Positions 49,640-61,360 of a stretch of DNA of 64,000 bases are shown piece after piece. The position numbers and the translations under genes were made by a program. A model generated the notes under the pieces. It was given only the letters and a program-made list of their open reading frames with translations, made no database searches and was not told the DNA's origin. This stretch comes from Plazaster borealis (Eukaryota; Echinodermata; Asteroidea; Forcipulatida; Labidiasteridae), in the NCBI GenBank assembly GCA_021014325.1, contig CM037474.1, forward strand, positions 22,872,488 through 22,936,487. Direction: 5' to 3'. Every line of letters begins with the position of its first letter. Position 1 is the stretch's first letter.

Positions 49640-49994
49640 ATGGCGACCCAGTACTTTGTCTTTACCTTGGTAAGATAGAAAGTACAAATGTTCACAGATC
49701 TACACATAGTTTACATGGTTGAAAGATGGTCATGGTGGAAAACTTCCATGGAAATAGTTTTGCCTGAAATGCTCTAGTTTTTGAGAAATGAGCCGACCAA
49801 TCAGTTTGATCCTGCGAGTCTGAAATCAGATGTTTGAAAACAGTGAAATAGTGATGTGGTTTTTCACCATTACCCCATGACTCTGATTTGACCGATTGAA
49901 CTTAGTTTCACAGGTTTGTTATTTCTTGTATATGTTGAGTCTGACACAAAGTGGGGTTGATGGTCTTTGACAACTACCAATGTTGGTTTATGCC
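49640..49994 (-). mobile_element. Family C element, decayed
   Basis: Shares tacatggttgaaagatgg and the gaccgattgaactta region with C copies. It runs directly into family B copy 7. Confidence 0.65.
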
Positions 49995-50369
49995 TTAAAG
50001 GCACTGAACATGTTTGGAAATTGTCAAAGACCAGTGTTCTCACTTGGTGTATCCCAACATATGCATCAAATAACAAGCCTGTGACAATTTGGGCTAAATT
50101 GGTCATCGAAGTTGCAAGAAAATGATGAAAGAAAAAACACCCTTGTTGTACAAATTTGTGTGCTTTTAAATAAGAATAAAAACTTCTTGCAAAAAGTTTT
50201 TTATTATTTTAGTGAGAAATTATCTCTTTCTAAAAAACTACATTACTTCAGAGGGAGTGGTTTCCTACAACGTTTTATACTATCAACAGCTCTCCGTTGC
50301 TTGTTACCAAGTAAGTTTTTATGCTAATATTTGTTTTGAGTCATTACCAAACGTGTACGATGCCTTTAA
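49995..50369 (+). mobile_element. Family B element, copy 7
   Basis: TTAA on both sides, opposite orientation. The centre ttgcaaaaagttttt has lost perfect symmetry. It lies just before the proposed 3'UTR acceptor at 50438. Confidence 0.92.
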
Positions 50370-50438
50370 TGCAGTGGTTTATGGAAGGTAGTGTCTTGTT
50401 AATCATTATCATAATTTCTTTCATTATTTCATCTCCAG

Positions 50439-53200
50439 ATTGAAACTCATTTGGGGGTAGCTTGCCAGAGAAAGATACTACTTGGATTGCGGGAAAAATA
50501 ACGCCAGGTTTAAAGGTCAGTGGATTTGGTCAAGCATCGGCTACTGATGGTTGCCGTAGCCAAACATGCCACCTTGGATCAAGCCAAACTCACTGCAAAT
50601 CCACGGAACCAGTCTAATTGTCGTGCGTATAAAACCATGTGTTGGTTGTAGACTTGTACATGAACAACCATATACTTGAGCAGTTATTGGCTGGCAGGTT
50701 TTTTATCTCCAAAAAAAGAAGAAAAACAAAACAAAAAAAGGAAAACAAAAAAGGTAATAACTTTCAGTAAATTAAAAGGGGTATATGAATGGTAACAAAC
50801 AACTGCACAATCTTAGTTTTGTAAGTGGATAATGTAAATGTGGACTTTATTTCTGTTTTACTGCATTTAAAGTGGTGTTACCTTCTCTCACTCATTGCTA
50901 TTGTATTGCACGAATTATGTACAAAATCATAACAGAGAGGTTTTTTTTTTTCATTCCTGAAGTCTGATGCCATCTTGAAAAAAAAGAAGAAAAAAATGGA
51001 AATTGCATTTCTACTCTTGTATATTGTAAAAGAAAGTGACACATGTGATCAAGACATCTTAGTTTGGTTGAAAATGTTTAGCCTATTAACCAACAAAAAA
51101 AACACAAAAAAATATTGTTGTAGAAGCAGAGTATATTAAGCATTTTTAAGTCAGCTGGTAATAAAAAATTAAGAAGGTTGTTTCTGAATTGTTCAAAATT
51201 GTTGATTCTTTGGCAGAATCTTTGAGTGCGAGAGAGAAAGTGCGAGGTTATAAAAAGCCGAAATTGTTTTTAGTTTCTTAAAATAAAAAAATTCAATTGT
51301 TACCGGCTTTGAAACATTGTACACTGTGGATACATTAAAATCTTGTTGCCTTTTCCCCCAATTCGTCTGGAGATGCAGTTTGTGAGAGCAATTTGTTTTA
51401 GGAGAGTTGTATGTCGGATACGCCAAATGGCATGAACTTGTACAAACTCTAGAATAATAGTTTTTACAAACTGAATCTCCAGTATATTATACATTTTCGG
51501 CCAGTTATTGAGGTCAAACTTATGAAAGAATTTTGTCAAAAATGTTTGCGTTATTTGTGCCATTAAAGTTGAAGCGGAACAAGACAAGGATATGTGGGTT
51601 ATAATATGGGTTTTTGTGCTAAAAAAATATACAAAATTATGTTATTAATATAAGGTTCACCTTCTAGATTAAAAAAGAATAAGAAACAAAAAACACTTGA
51701 AAGGAGACAAAGTGTTGTAGTTACTAAAAAAAAGTGAACTGAAGGCAAATTGATACCCAAGAAAAAAGTTTTACTCGTTTTGCAATTTCTTGCTTTAAAT
51801 AAATTTCAGTGTATAGTGGATCAACGTTTAAAAAAACCACCCGATGTTTGTCTGGTGGACACGGAAACACCAACGGTGGTTTCTGATAAATAATTATGAT
51901 TAATATTATTATGATATATTTTTTTTTCTGAACAGTGCATGCTTTGTATACACATGTGTTAGGATGATTCTTTGTCCGACCCGGTTAATCATGACACACG
52001 TGTTTTAGCAAACCCCCTCCTCTTAATAGTCTTTTTTACTGACGGCCACAATGTGTGTGTGCATATCGTGAAAAAAAGGGTAATCCTACATATTTCTTGG
52101 ACTAAAAAAAAAAGAAAAAAAATATATATATTAAAAAAATTTGCACTGTGTATGGGAAAAAAGAAGTTAAAATACAAAAAAAAAAAATCCTGAAATTTGT
52201 GTATTATTACGATTAATTATTAAGTGTTAAGAAGTACGAGTGCCTGTTGTCTCCCCCTACTGGTACCGATGTATATGTATCGATAAGTGTACATCAAATC
52301 TCCCCCTACCCCCCACAAATTGAAACAACATAAACTATTTTGAGATAGTAGATATATATATATATACAATATGTATATCCACTTTATAGAAACAGAAAAC
52401 CAACTCAAGAGACGATTTCTCCGTAGATGATGTCGATATTTGAAAAGGGAAAGAAACAAAAAGAAAAAAAATTGAAAATAAATAACATGGAACTTCAGTT
52501 TCAACGTAATGTATTTTAGCTGTAACAGTAGTTCTGGTTTGGAAAAATCTTGCTGAAATTTCATCTGCACAATTGTTGTATATTATTATTATTATTTGTT
52601 TTGGGTTTTTCATCATAAATCTGCCAAATCGTATTGACAGTGTACAGCAACAAACAAATGGAATAAATTTGTTTACAATAAGAAAATCACTCATTTAAAA
52701 AGCAAACATTATTTGACATATTATATATGGATAGATTGTACTCCCATCTTGATTTGTGTGCGGTAACCATTGTATTAAAAAAACTGTGTGTGTATCGTTT
52801 TCTGCATATTGTCTGATCCCCCAGAACTGTCTGGTTAAAAAGATGACGGTTAAGAAATAATTTTTTTAATATAGATAATAACAAATAATATGTACATTCA
52901 AAAATATCCCACTCACAAATGTAAATGTTTTGTCATTTATATTGATAATTGAAGACGATTCTCTTTGTGTCTTAGCATTGTAATTATTCTATTACCCGTT
53001 ATGTATGTGCAAGAATAGTAGATTTAAAAAAAATATGAACAAGAGTAGCACTGATCTCTTATTGCTAGCAGGATTACACCATTTAAATGACATTCTATCG
53101 ATGTGAAATATCAAATATGACTTTTAAATAAATGTGGTCTCAATTTACTCTTTTATAGGATAAGAATTCAGGACTTGTAATATTATTATTAAGCTAAAAA
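50439..53200 (+). other. Probable long 3'UTR of Galphai (end uncertain)
   Basis: AT-rich sequence with many A-runs, no recognised transposable element and no coding potential, in contrast to the repeat-filled flanks. AATAAA hexamers are seen at 51798, 52662, 53127 and 54062 and are candidate poly(A) signals. The choice among them cannot be made by eye, so the true end could be anywhere from about 51.8 to 54.1 kb. The start depends on the proposed acceptor at 50438. Confidence 0.4.
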
Positions 53201-55014
53201 AAAGGACAAATTCATGCTTAAAAAAAAGTATTATGCAAGGTATCGTGTAAAAATCCATATTTGACACGGCTAGAAAAAAACAAAGTAGATCGTATATTTT
53301 TGGTTCTTAGCACTGGTTGTTGTGTGTAAGAACTTAAATTTATCTGATTCTTAGGCAGCTGATGCTGCTAAAAATGTCAGCAAAACAGATTACATTTTGG
53401 AGTTTTGGTTTGTTGATGCCAACTCATGTGGGAAGAAGATGAAGAAGAAAAAGCCTAGGAGTAGAACATTGCTAGTCAGCTTGTATGTTTTGCTATTCAC
53501 TCTTCAGCACAATTTCTGTCTACGCTGTTGAACTCTGCCCCATAACTGGCTCTGTGTACATCCCTTGCTTTTATTAAAAAAAGAAAAGAAAACAAAATTT
53601 GAAAACCTTATGAAAAAAAGAATATGTACAGAGTGTCATTGTAAGGCAGGCTGCGTGTGGTTTGTTCCACATGCATCAAGGGCGCCCCCAATAGTTCATG
53701 ATGATAGGGAGCTTTTTGGGGCTAGAGCAATATGTAGCTGTGACCTTTCACCTTTGCTTGAATTATTACACAGATGAGTGTATATAAATGATTCTTGGTT
53801 TTAAAGAAAAACTTTAAACACGCGAAATGTTAGAGCAAATTTAGAAATTCACACACACACAAAGAATATATAATTATAGCTAATTAAACATTTTATTTCA
53901 GATGTTTTTATGTGTAAGGCGATTACAGTGTTCTGACTTTAAATGTAAAGAGCTTCAGTACATTAAAAAGTAAAATAGATTTGTCGTAATTAAATTAATT
54001 TTAACAGTTTATAAAACGTGTATGTCATTGACTATAAAGAGGTCAAGACCGAACCCCACCCAATAAAAGAAGAGATAACTGCGGTGCTTCGTTAGCATTA
54101 AGTCTTATTAAGAAACGCCTGGGTATAAACTCACTGCTGGTAACTCGATCAACTGAGTAATTCGTCCAATTGTAGTACTCCAGGGAGCACTGTAGGAAAT
54201 GGATCTATAGGGATTTGTGTTTGAGTAGACGTACACATTTGAACTGTTCAACCCTCCTACGAACTGCGGGTTGAGTCCCCAGAACTGTCTAAGCATTACG
54301 TACGAATGGTTTAATTGAATTTTTTCTTTAAGTGCACAGAGCAAAAGAATGTCTAGAGTGTATGCAACACAGAGCTGCAAGCTGGAATAGTTTATCATTC
54401 AAAACTGCAGTGGGTGATATTGCATGGTCAGACAGTAGGATTGATTATGTACTGTGTCAAAGCATTCACCACATGATATCATACAGCAGGCCAGCAGTTT
54501 TCATTCAAAACCAGTCGATGATATTACATAGTCAGACAGTAGGAGGGTTAACAGTGCAATACACATCCCTAATCCTGTTACTAAAATGACAGGATTTCAT
54601 TGGATGAATCAGCCGTCTTGATTAAGAATAAGAGACTCACAATGGATTTGTATCCCAGATTTATTGGTCGTGTCCGGCTTCTTCATACATGATCAATTTT
54701 TTACAGTGGCTCTCATTTTTAACAAAAAAACCCTCTTTATATTAAAAAATCTCTCTTTATAAAGATTGTCGCTGTATAAAGAAACACTTACCTTAATAGT
54801 AAACGATGATGATCATTATACAATGTCCGTTTTATAGTCTGTTTAGGGAGTGTATTGTTGTCAATTTTGTGAACAAACCAGTGTAGCCGTAGTCCAATTT
54901 CAAAATACAATGGTACCACATACAAACATTTGCTCTCTCTCTGTGTCTTTTATTACCTTGGTGTGTTTAGAGTTTGGTACCATAGTGGAAGAGCCTCCCC
55001 TCATAACCAGACCA
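53201..55014. other. Intergenic or 3'UTR tail, no gene seen
   Basis: AT-rich sequence between the two convergent genes. An imperfect direct repeat (about 54398-54442 and 54503-54546, sharing agtcagacagtagga-type text) is the only internal structure noticed. The lower part may still belong to the Galphai 3'UTR, and the upper part may be 3'UTR of the minus-strand gene. Confidence 0.4.
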
Positions 55015-55149
55015 GGGCCCAATTTCATAGAGCTGCTTAAGCACAAAAAGCAGCTAAATAAAATTATGCTAAACAAAATTATGCTTACCAGAATAAGGCC
55101 ACCAGCCAAAATATCATGTCACATTGCACAATTTGTGACTGGTATCCTC
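55015..55149. mobile_element. Family A element, right-truncated
   Basis: Left end gggcccaatttcatagagct, ending at gactggtatcctcg without the right repeat. It contains a short internal duplication of aaaattatgct. Confidence 0.85.
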
Positions 55150-55690
55150 GATGGGAAGTGATCTCAGATAAAACTTTCTGAATGTTATAATTTTAGAAGA
55201 GATATAGGTCTTCTAAATTGCAACAAACTGGGCCGAGTTCGCGCAAGGACTATCGTTGACCACAGTTCGACTAAGTTAGCCCTGAACTCTGTCTCGTCGA
55301 ACAAGGCTAGTCGACTATTTGGAACCAGCCTACTGGGCATGATTGCATCACTGGTTATCAATAGCCCTTTCATAGCACAGTGCAGAGTGCAGAAATCACC
55401 AATTATCAGTCGCTGGTTGCGCGTTGCTGGATTCGATGACAGGACATGGACATGACTATGACTACTTATAACTTAACTTCTGTCTTTGTGCGCATGTCCC
55501 ACGACTAACTAAAACAACCACCTTGTTTGGTTTTGACCCAGAACTTGACCCAGGTAAACTGATCGTTTCAGACACAAGAGGGCTACATCTTTCATCCCCT
55601 GATTACAAGTTCACACCTTCAAGGCAGTTTGAAGGCAAAAGGTTATCTGGTGAAGAAATCCTGAAATCAGGAAAATATAAAATCGACATA

Positions 55691-55948
55691 TCACAGGCCT
55701 GAGTTGAAGTTGTTTTCCTTTGGTTCCTCCGTTGTGAGGTATTGACATCTGTCCTCCACTGTTTGGTTGCACAAGTCAAGACGTTGTAAAGCTGCCAGGA
55801 AATAAGGCGGGGGCGGAGCGGTAATGATCAAGTCTTTTGTTTGTTTCCACTTTGGAAGGGTTGCCTGGTACCAGTGGAGAAACAATGGTAACCGTGACAT
55901 GTGCCACGTTCTCAAATTTAGCACAGTCTTGACAGGGTCGGGTATATC
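55691..55948 (-). CDS. Unidentified minus-strand gene, last coding exon
   Basis: On the minus strand an acceptor (ttgtttgcag) is followed by 85 codons and TGA. The exon opens DIPDPVKTVLNLRTWHMSRL, continues PLFLHWYQATLPKWKQTKDL and IITAPPPPYFLAALQRLDL, and ends with a Cys/Glu-rich tail (NNFNSGL). It joins the previous exon in phase 0. I do not recognise the family. Trp, Leu and Pro content and the open frame through the acceptor support real coding sequence, but no domain or catalytic motif is evident. An overlapping frame is open for 57 codons but does not fit the upstream exon phase. The gene converges tail to tail with Galphai. Confidence 0.7.
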   Translation of the reverse strand, partial: DIPDPVKTVLNLRTWHMSRLPLFLHWYQATLPKWKQTKDLIITAPPPPYFLAALQRLDLCNQTVEDRCQYLTTEEPKENNFNSGL

Positions 55949-56081
55949 CTGCAAACAATTAAAAATCGTATCTTTTCAATTTTGTTTTTTAACCAAACAA
56001 GCACACAAAAATTAAACTGAACTGACATAATCGCAATTCTACAAGACTAAATCTGTGAGTGAATAAATGCCTCCTCCTTAA

Positions 56082-56661
56082 GGCTCTGCTTACTGCAAAA
56101 TTCTGCGCTGACGGTCGCAGCTCTTCGCTTACAGGGTTAGCACCAAATTTCTGCGATACAGCTGTGTGGGCAAAGACTGCTTGGTATCATGAAGTTCACA
56201 AGCAAAATTTCCTTGCTAACCCATAAAATTGGCGTACGTATCGTGGCAGGTCGTGGCCGAGCGGTTAAGAGCACCAGAATCAAGCTCTAGTGTTTCTGAT
56301 CAGCAGAGTGTGGGTTCGAGTCCCTGTCTTGGCACTCGTGTCCTTGAGCGAGATACTTTACCATAATTGCTTTGTCTTTCAGATGGGACATTAAGCCGTA
56401 GATTCCGTGTACTAGGATTGGTAGTGCACGTAAAAGAACCCAGAACAATTATCGTGGAAGAGTAGGGGTTAACCCTGGTGTTTCTGCTTCACATAGCAAG
56501 CACTCTTGCTTACAGGTTTCCTCAGGCTTGCGAGCTACAGTGACTAAGTTCACTTATGAGGCATCCTTGGTTTCATTACCAGAAATATAAAAAAAAATAA
56601 TAAAAGTGGATTTTTCAGCCACTGTAAGCGTAGATTTTTTTAGCTTACAGTAAGCAGAGCC
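56082..56661. mobile_element. Inverted-repeat element split by a SINE
   Basis: The perfect 14-nt ends are ggctctgcttactg and cagtaagcagagcc. Between them lie A-like text (ttgctaaccc) and the class II SINE at 56249. Without the SINE the element would be about 230 bp. Confidence 0.75.
56249..56600 (+). mobile_element. Class II tRNA(Leu)-like SINE, copy 1
   Basis: The head tcgtggccgagcggttaaga has a long variable arm and gggttcgagtcc, as in Leu/Ser tRNAs. The body has ttaagccgtag and gcacgtaaaagaaccca. It lies between the inverted repeats of another element (56082-56661). Confidence 0.85.
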
Positions 56662-56737
56662 ATGTTCACACATGAAATGAATTAGCTCTAATTTCATCAC
56701 TTGTTCAATATGCAATAAAAGGGAAACTGCAAATTGC

Positions 56738-56880
56738 CTGATACTTCACGGAGGTAACAGAGATTTTACTTCCATAACAATTTACCTCCATACCTCTCGT
56801 CATTGCCTTGGTGCCCCTATGAAATGTTCCAGGAGAAATTAAATTTTCCCTCATACAGTTGCCCTTTAACCAGGAAAGTC
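56738..56880. mobile_element. Family H copy with a single satellite-like unit
   Basis: cctgatacttcacggaggta on the left and cgtcattgccttggtgcccc once in the middle. The TTAA fold-back element abuts its right side. Confidence 0.7.
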
Positions 56881-56895
56881 TGCTTCGCCCTTACA

Positions 56896-57370
56896 TTAAA
56901 GAGGGGCTCCAAGGTCAAAATGAGTTTTGTGATGCAATCATTTACCAATAGATAAAGGGGGAAAAAATACAAGTCTCTACCTCACGTTAAAATGGTGTAA
57001 AATATCATTTTATTGGATACTCATTTAGAGGGAAATTTGAAACATAACATCATCGGACAGCAGAAACAAATGTACATTCCAAAAAAATAATTTCTGTGCC
57101 ATGACGTTTTGATTGAATATCATTAGAATTCAGGAATGAACTGATAATTCTCGGTAAAAAAATGTACAGACATGTGATGTCATTGAACGTTTTTTTAAAT
57201 TTTTGACAAAAAATTGCACTTGAAGGGTATCAAACACAGTGGCATTGTTACACCGTTTTAACGTAAGGTTGGAGACTTTTAACATTTTTTCCCATTTTCA
57301 TAAGGACTCTCTATGTGTTGGAAAATGAGTGGATCACAAAACTGAATTTGACATTGGAGCCCCTCTTTAA
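56896..57370. mobile_element. 475-bp TTAA-flanked fold-back element
   Basis: The inverted ends are TTAAagaggggctccaa and its inverse ttggagcccctctTTAA, with weaker inverted similarity (gttttgtgat/atcacaaaac) further in. No coding sequence. It is a different family from B and C but has the same TTAA flank. Confidence 0.88.
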
Positions 57371-57783
57371 TGAAGTATCATGACATCCAACGAGCAAATT
57401 AACTTTCATTAGAATTTAAATGGAATTTCTAATAAGATTCATTATTCGGAATTCTTTTTTTAGCAACCGCACAAAAATAGAAAGGCAATGCAGAAGAAAT
57501 CAAGGTGAGAATAATGTGCAACAATAGTTTCCCAGAAAAGGGAAGGTGAATCATTGATAAATTTAATCAATGTATATTTAATCAAGTTGGATTATGTTCT
57601 CATGAGTAGACCTGATTGCTAACATTCAGCAAACTCATTTCTAGTTTTGCTTAAACACACCCACTCTCCCATTGGCACCTACATAGGGTCATCGATACAA
57701 GCCCTGTGGGTTTGTAGATTGGCCCTATGCTCAACTTTTGATAATATTTTCTTCAAAACCATTGTTTTATGACTTGCTCTTCA

Positions 57784-58169
57784 GGGCTCGAATTTAGGGG
57801 GAAAATCTACAAGACTGCAGGGCTTGTAGCTCAATCCTTTTACTGGACCTGAATTTATTTTACAAGACCAGAATTGAAATGAGAAAAGGACTACACCGTC
57901 TTTTATTTGAGCAAGAACTAAGAAAAAATGATCTCATGTGTCTTATTGGTAAATATACTTTGATACTTAAATATACAGAATTGAAAGATAATTATCAGAA
58001 TCAAATTCAACATTTGAACATAATTATTTTTTTAGATATTTAAGTTATTACACAGTGAGGTATTATTAAGGTATTATTAACTGAAAAACACAAGACTGCT
58101 GGACTTGTCCAGCCGTGAGGTTAAAACACTGGCCTCGGGCCAGCGATCCAGTGTGAATTTCGAGCCCTG
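57784..58169. mobile_element. Family G element, copy 2
   Basis: Ends agggctcgaatttaggggga and ccagtgtgaatttcgagccct, colinear with the copy at 29502. A further right-end fragment in the opposite orientation lies at about 41269-41350. Confidence 0.78.
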
Positions 58170-58443
58170 CTATTTCATGTATTTACTTGAGTGGAAAGTA
58201 AATAAACCAACTAACCAATACTAGAATATTCTAAGAAAAGTCTGTGGCTCACTTTCAAAGAGTTGCTTAACAATTTACCAGCTAAGCAAAAATTTGCAGG
58301 GAGCCAGCCACTCTAGCAACGAACATTACACAGTATTTTGGCTTGCGCCTTAAGCAAAATTTTCTGCTAAAAGCAAGAAAACTAATGTGCGTGCTGTTAA
58401 GCAGCTCTGTGCAATTAACCTGTGAATGTTGACATTAACTCAC

Positions 58444-58583
58444 CTGCGTTCCCATGGTAACTTGATGGGGATCGGCAAGCAGACGTACGCCAAGGATGTG
58501 TTGAATGCGATTGGAATAGGTCCGATCACCAAGGATGCTGCACAGTTTGCTTAGAAGGTGGACTTGCAGCTGATGTTTCTGCA
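58444..58583 (-). CDS. Unidentified minus-strand gene, penultimate exon
   Basis: The exon has donor CAG|gtgagt and an acceptor at either 58583 (after gtttag) or 58578 (after gtgcag). Only the 58583 acceptor joins exon 60819-60951 in phase without a stop. The translation begins LQKHQLQVHLLSKLCSILGD, then RTYSNRIQHILGVRLLADPH and QVTMGTQ. It looks helical and Leu-rich, and the family is unknown. If an extra exon lies between 58.6 and 60.8 kb, the other acceptor could be right. Confidence 0.68.
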
Positions 58584-58890
58584 CTAAACTCAGTGAAAAA
58601 TAACCATGTATTATTGAATGGTTCAACAGTAATACAAATAACATTTAGAAAGCAGTGAATGATTTCCCTTGCATAGCAGAGCAAAATTCCACACAAAGTG
58701 TATCAGTTGCTACTCAAAAATCATCATTTGCTCCTCAATTTCAGTGTGCACAAAACATGCCCAGTCTGAATATTTTGCTAGATGCAAAATGGCTGGATGA
58801 ATTCGTTTCCTGCACAGCACTTCTTCTATGAGCATTTTGTGTGCTAATTTGTTGATGACAAGAGCTATTTTTTAATATTGACACCTGTGG

Positions 58891-59320
58891 CGTGTCGTGG
58901 CCGAGCGGATAAGACCACCGAACGCAAGCTCTGGTGTTTCTGATCAGCAGAGTGTGGGTTCGAATCCCAGTCATGACCCTTGTGTCCTTAAGCAAGACAC
59001 TTAACCACATGCTTCGTCCTTCGGATGGGACGTTAAGCCGTAGGACCCGTGTGTTGTGTAACGCACGTAAAAGAACCCAGTGCACTTATCATAAAGAGAA
59101 GGGGTTCACCCCGGTGTTCCTGGTTTGATTGGCTGCATATTGCGCCACAGCACCTTGTAAACCATTACATGGTGCTATGCAAAGGAATAGGTCTCATACT
59201 TCAACACGTAACTCCTCTTACCTTGTAGGAAAAATACTGAGCACTTTGAGACACCCATCGGGAGTATAAAGCGCTATATAAGAACTGCGTACTATTGTTA
59301 TTATTATTATTATTATTATG
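58891..59320 (+). mobile_element. Class II tRNA(Leu)-like SINE, full length
   Basis: The head has tcgtggccgagcgg and gggttcgaatccc. The body has gggacgttaagccgtaggac and gcacgtaaaagaacccag. The 3' end is ctttgagacaccc, gcgctatataaga and TTA repeats. It lies in the large intron between minus-strand exons 58444 and 55948 or upstream of 58583. Frames across it are repeat-derived. Confidence 0.88.
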
Positions 59321-59582
59321 CATAAAGCTACAAAAACGGAGGCAAACTCTTTCTCTTCATGATAAGTGTACTGGGTTCCTTAACGTGCATTTCACAACAC
59401 ACATAGAACCTAAACCTTTATGTCCCATGAATTACAATTATTAAAAGTCTTGCTTAGAACCCCCAAAAATGCCACGATCAGGATCGGAATTGGCCCTTTA
59501 ACACCACAAGTTTGACCACTTGTTTCATTTGTACAAGAAGCAAGATGTTTTACTTTATTCCATTATTTCCATCCACCTTTTA

Positions 59583-59595
59583 AAGGGTGTGCATA

Positions 59596-59630
<35 letters not shown>

Positions 59631-59980
59631 GACTTGTAATGCGCACATATCCACCATGCTGGGTGTTCAAGGCGCAGAACATTGGTAAAATTGAAACTAA
59701 ACATTTCCACAGATGTACACATTAAATGGTTTAAAGATAGTTATGTTGGAAAACTTTCCTTGAAATTGTTTTGCATAAAAAGCAATTGTTTTTGAAAAAT
59801 GAGTAAATCAATGAGTTTTGATTTTGTATCTCATGAGTCCGAAATCCGATGTTTAAAAAGAGTGAAAACAGTTACGTACTATTTTCAGTGACTCCGATTC
59901 AGATTAAACTTTCACAGGTTTGTTATTTCACATATATGTTGGGTCACACAAATTGCGAATAGACTGCAAGTCTTGGATAA
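59583..59980 (-). mobile_element. Family C element with a nested SINE tail
   Basis: Left end aagggtgtgcataacatt, then a 77-nt insert (59601-59677) flanked by aacatt on both sides, then the C body to about 59980. The insert is AAT repeats plus a SINE 3' end on the minus strand. Confidence 0.8.
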
Positions 59981-60426
59981 ATTTGAACTTCCTTGGTCCT
60001 AACTGTATTGAGTTTTACAAGGTGCGCGATTCTGTTTCTTCAAATACTTTTATTTATCATAGTTTATGGCTATACAAATTATATCATATTGTTGGGAAAG
60101 TAAAATTTAGCCATGAAATATATGAAAGTAAAATAAATTTAACAAATCAACAATGAAAACCTGAGATTAAGACTTGACCCCCCCGTTTCCGGTTAGTTGT
60201 AAACAATTACAAATTTTGCCCAACTGACGTTCATGTTATCATTAAACTTATAATATTCGCACAAATTCGGGCGTGATTGGCAAATGGGGTTTCTAAAGAA
60301 ACAAGAATCGTTGCCCAAGTTTGAATTTTGTTTCTATGTTAATTTTAACAATTTATTTGTATTATAAAAACAGACATTGTATTTATAACAAATTGCTACG
60401 GGTATTTTTGTTTTCAAGAATTTTGT

Positions 60427-60802
60427 TTAAAGGTATCGTACACGTTTGGTAATGACTCAAAACAAATATTAGCATAAAAAGTTATTTGGTAACAAGCAAC
60501 GGAGAGCTGTTGATAGTATAAAACATTGAAGAAAACGACTCCCTCTGAAGTAACGTAGTTTTTGAGAAAGAGGTAATTTCTCACTAAAATAATAAAAACT
60601 TCTTGCAAGAAGTTTTTATTATTCCTATCTGAAAGCACACAAATTTGTACAACAAGGGTGTTTTTTCTTTCATCATTTTCTTGCAACTTTGATGACCAAT
60701 TGAGCCCAAATTTTCACAGGCCTGTTATTTTTTGCACATGTTGGGATACACCAAGTGAGAACACTGGTCTTTGACAATTTCCAAATGTGTACGATGCCTT
60801 TA
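60427..60802 (-). mobile_element. Family B element, copy 8
   Basis: TTAA on both sides, ends aaggtatcgtacacg and tgtgtacgatgcc. It lies 16 nt inside the intron after the minus-strand exon 60819-60951. Confidence 0.93.
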
Positions 60803-60818
60803 AGAACAAAGAACTCAC

Positions 60819-60951
60819 ATTTAAGAGGTTGAAGTTCAAGGAGGGAACAGTTGAGTTCATGATTGGCTGATAACACTTTATAGTCCGTCTTACATCGAAA
60901 CGTCTCCTTCCGCTCAAAGCTACCCTGGGTTGGGTTAATTTTGGGCACCAT
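60819..60951 (-). CDS. Unidentified minus-strand gene, internal exon
   Basis: A 133-nt exon with acceptor cctttttcag and donor T|gtgagtt. It reads MVPKINPTQGSFERKETFRC, then KTDYKVLSANHELNCSLLEL and QPLK, ending one base into a codon. The opening Met is internal, since the exon before joins in frame. A family B element starts only 16 nt into the following intron. Confidence 0.7.
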
Positions 60952-61360
60952 CTGAAAAAGGAATGATTTCTCTCAAGATTAAGTTGGTTAACCCTTTCAT
61001 GCACCATTTATTTTAGTGATAAATTGATAATTTATGGAACAATTAATTGTTTACTCAGTTTTTTTGCCAATGGCAACCCCCCCAAAAACAGGTCACAAAA
61101 GCACCCAAAAGAGTCCACTATCCAATTCTGAAAACTGTGTGGCCGTGCTATCTTTATTTTTTGTTTTACAACTATTTTTCTGAAGGGATTTAGTGAACGG
61201 TCGGGGCGTGAAAGAGTTAAATGGAGAAGAACTTCATTGAGAATAATTTTCAAATAATGTGGAAGCCATTCTATTCAGTGATCAAGTAAACCTAGCCAGA
61301 ACATCTGAATTAAAAATTTACCCAGGTCATACACAAAATTAATTTAAAAACATCTAAATA

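Larger units (their letters stand above)
48239..50438 (+). other. Probable 3'UTR intron of Galphai
   Basis: The interval runs from gtaagt to an acceptor after a pyrimidine-rich run ending atctccag. In support, it holds a family B element (49995-50369), a family C element and a direct duplication, while the sequence after 50438 is nearly free of them, as expected for intron versus exon. The first 650 nt (48240-48890) are repeat-free. No protein-coding potential was recognised. Confidence 0.5.

Noticed and set aside
55776..55958. Alternative frame of the last minus-strand exon (ending ...LFPGSFTTS)
   Set aside because: It is open and protein-like but does not match the phase left by the exon at 58444-58583.
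58891..58985. Functional tRNA(Leu) gene
   Set aside because: The head is followed by a full SINE body and TTA tail, and the stem positions are diverged.
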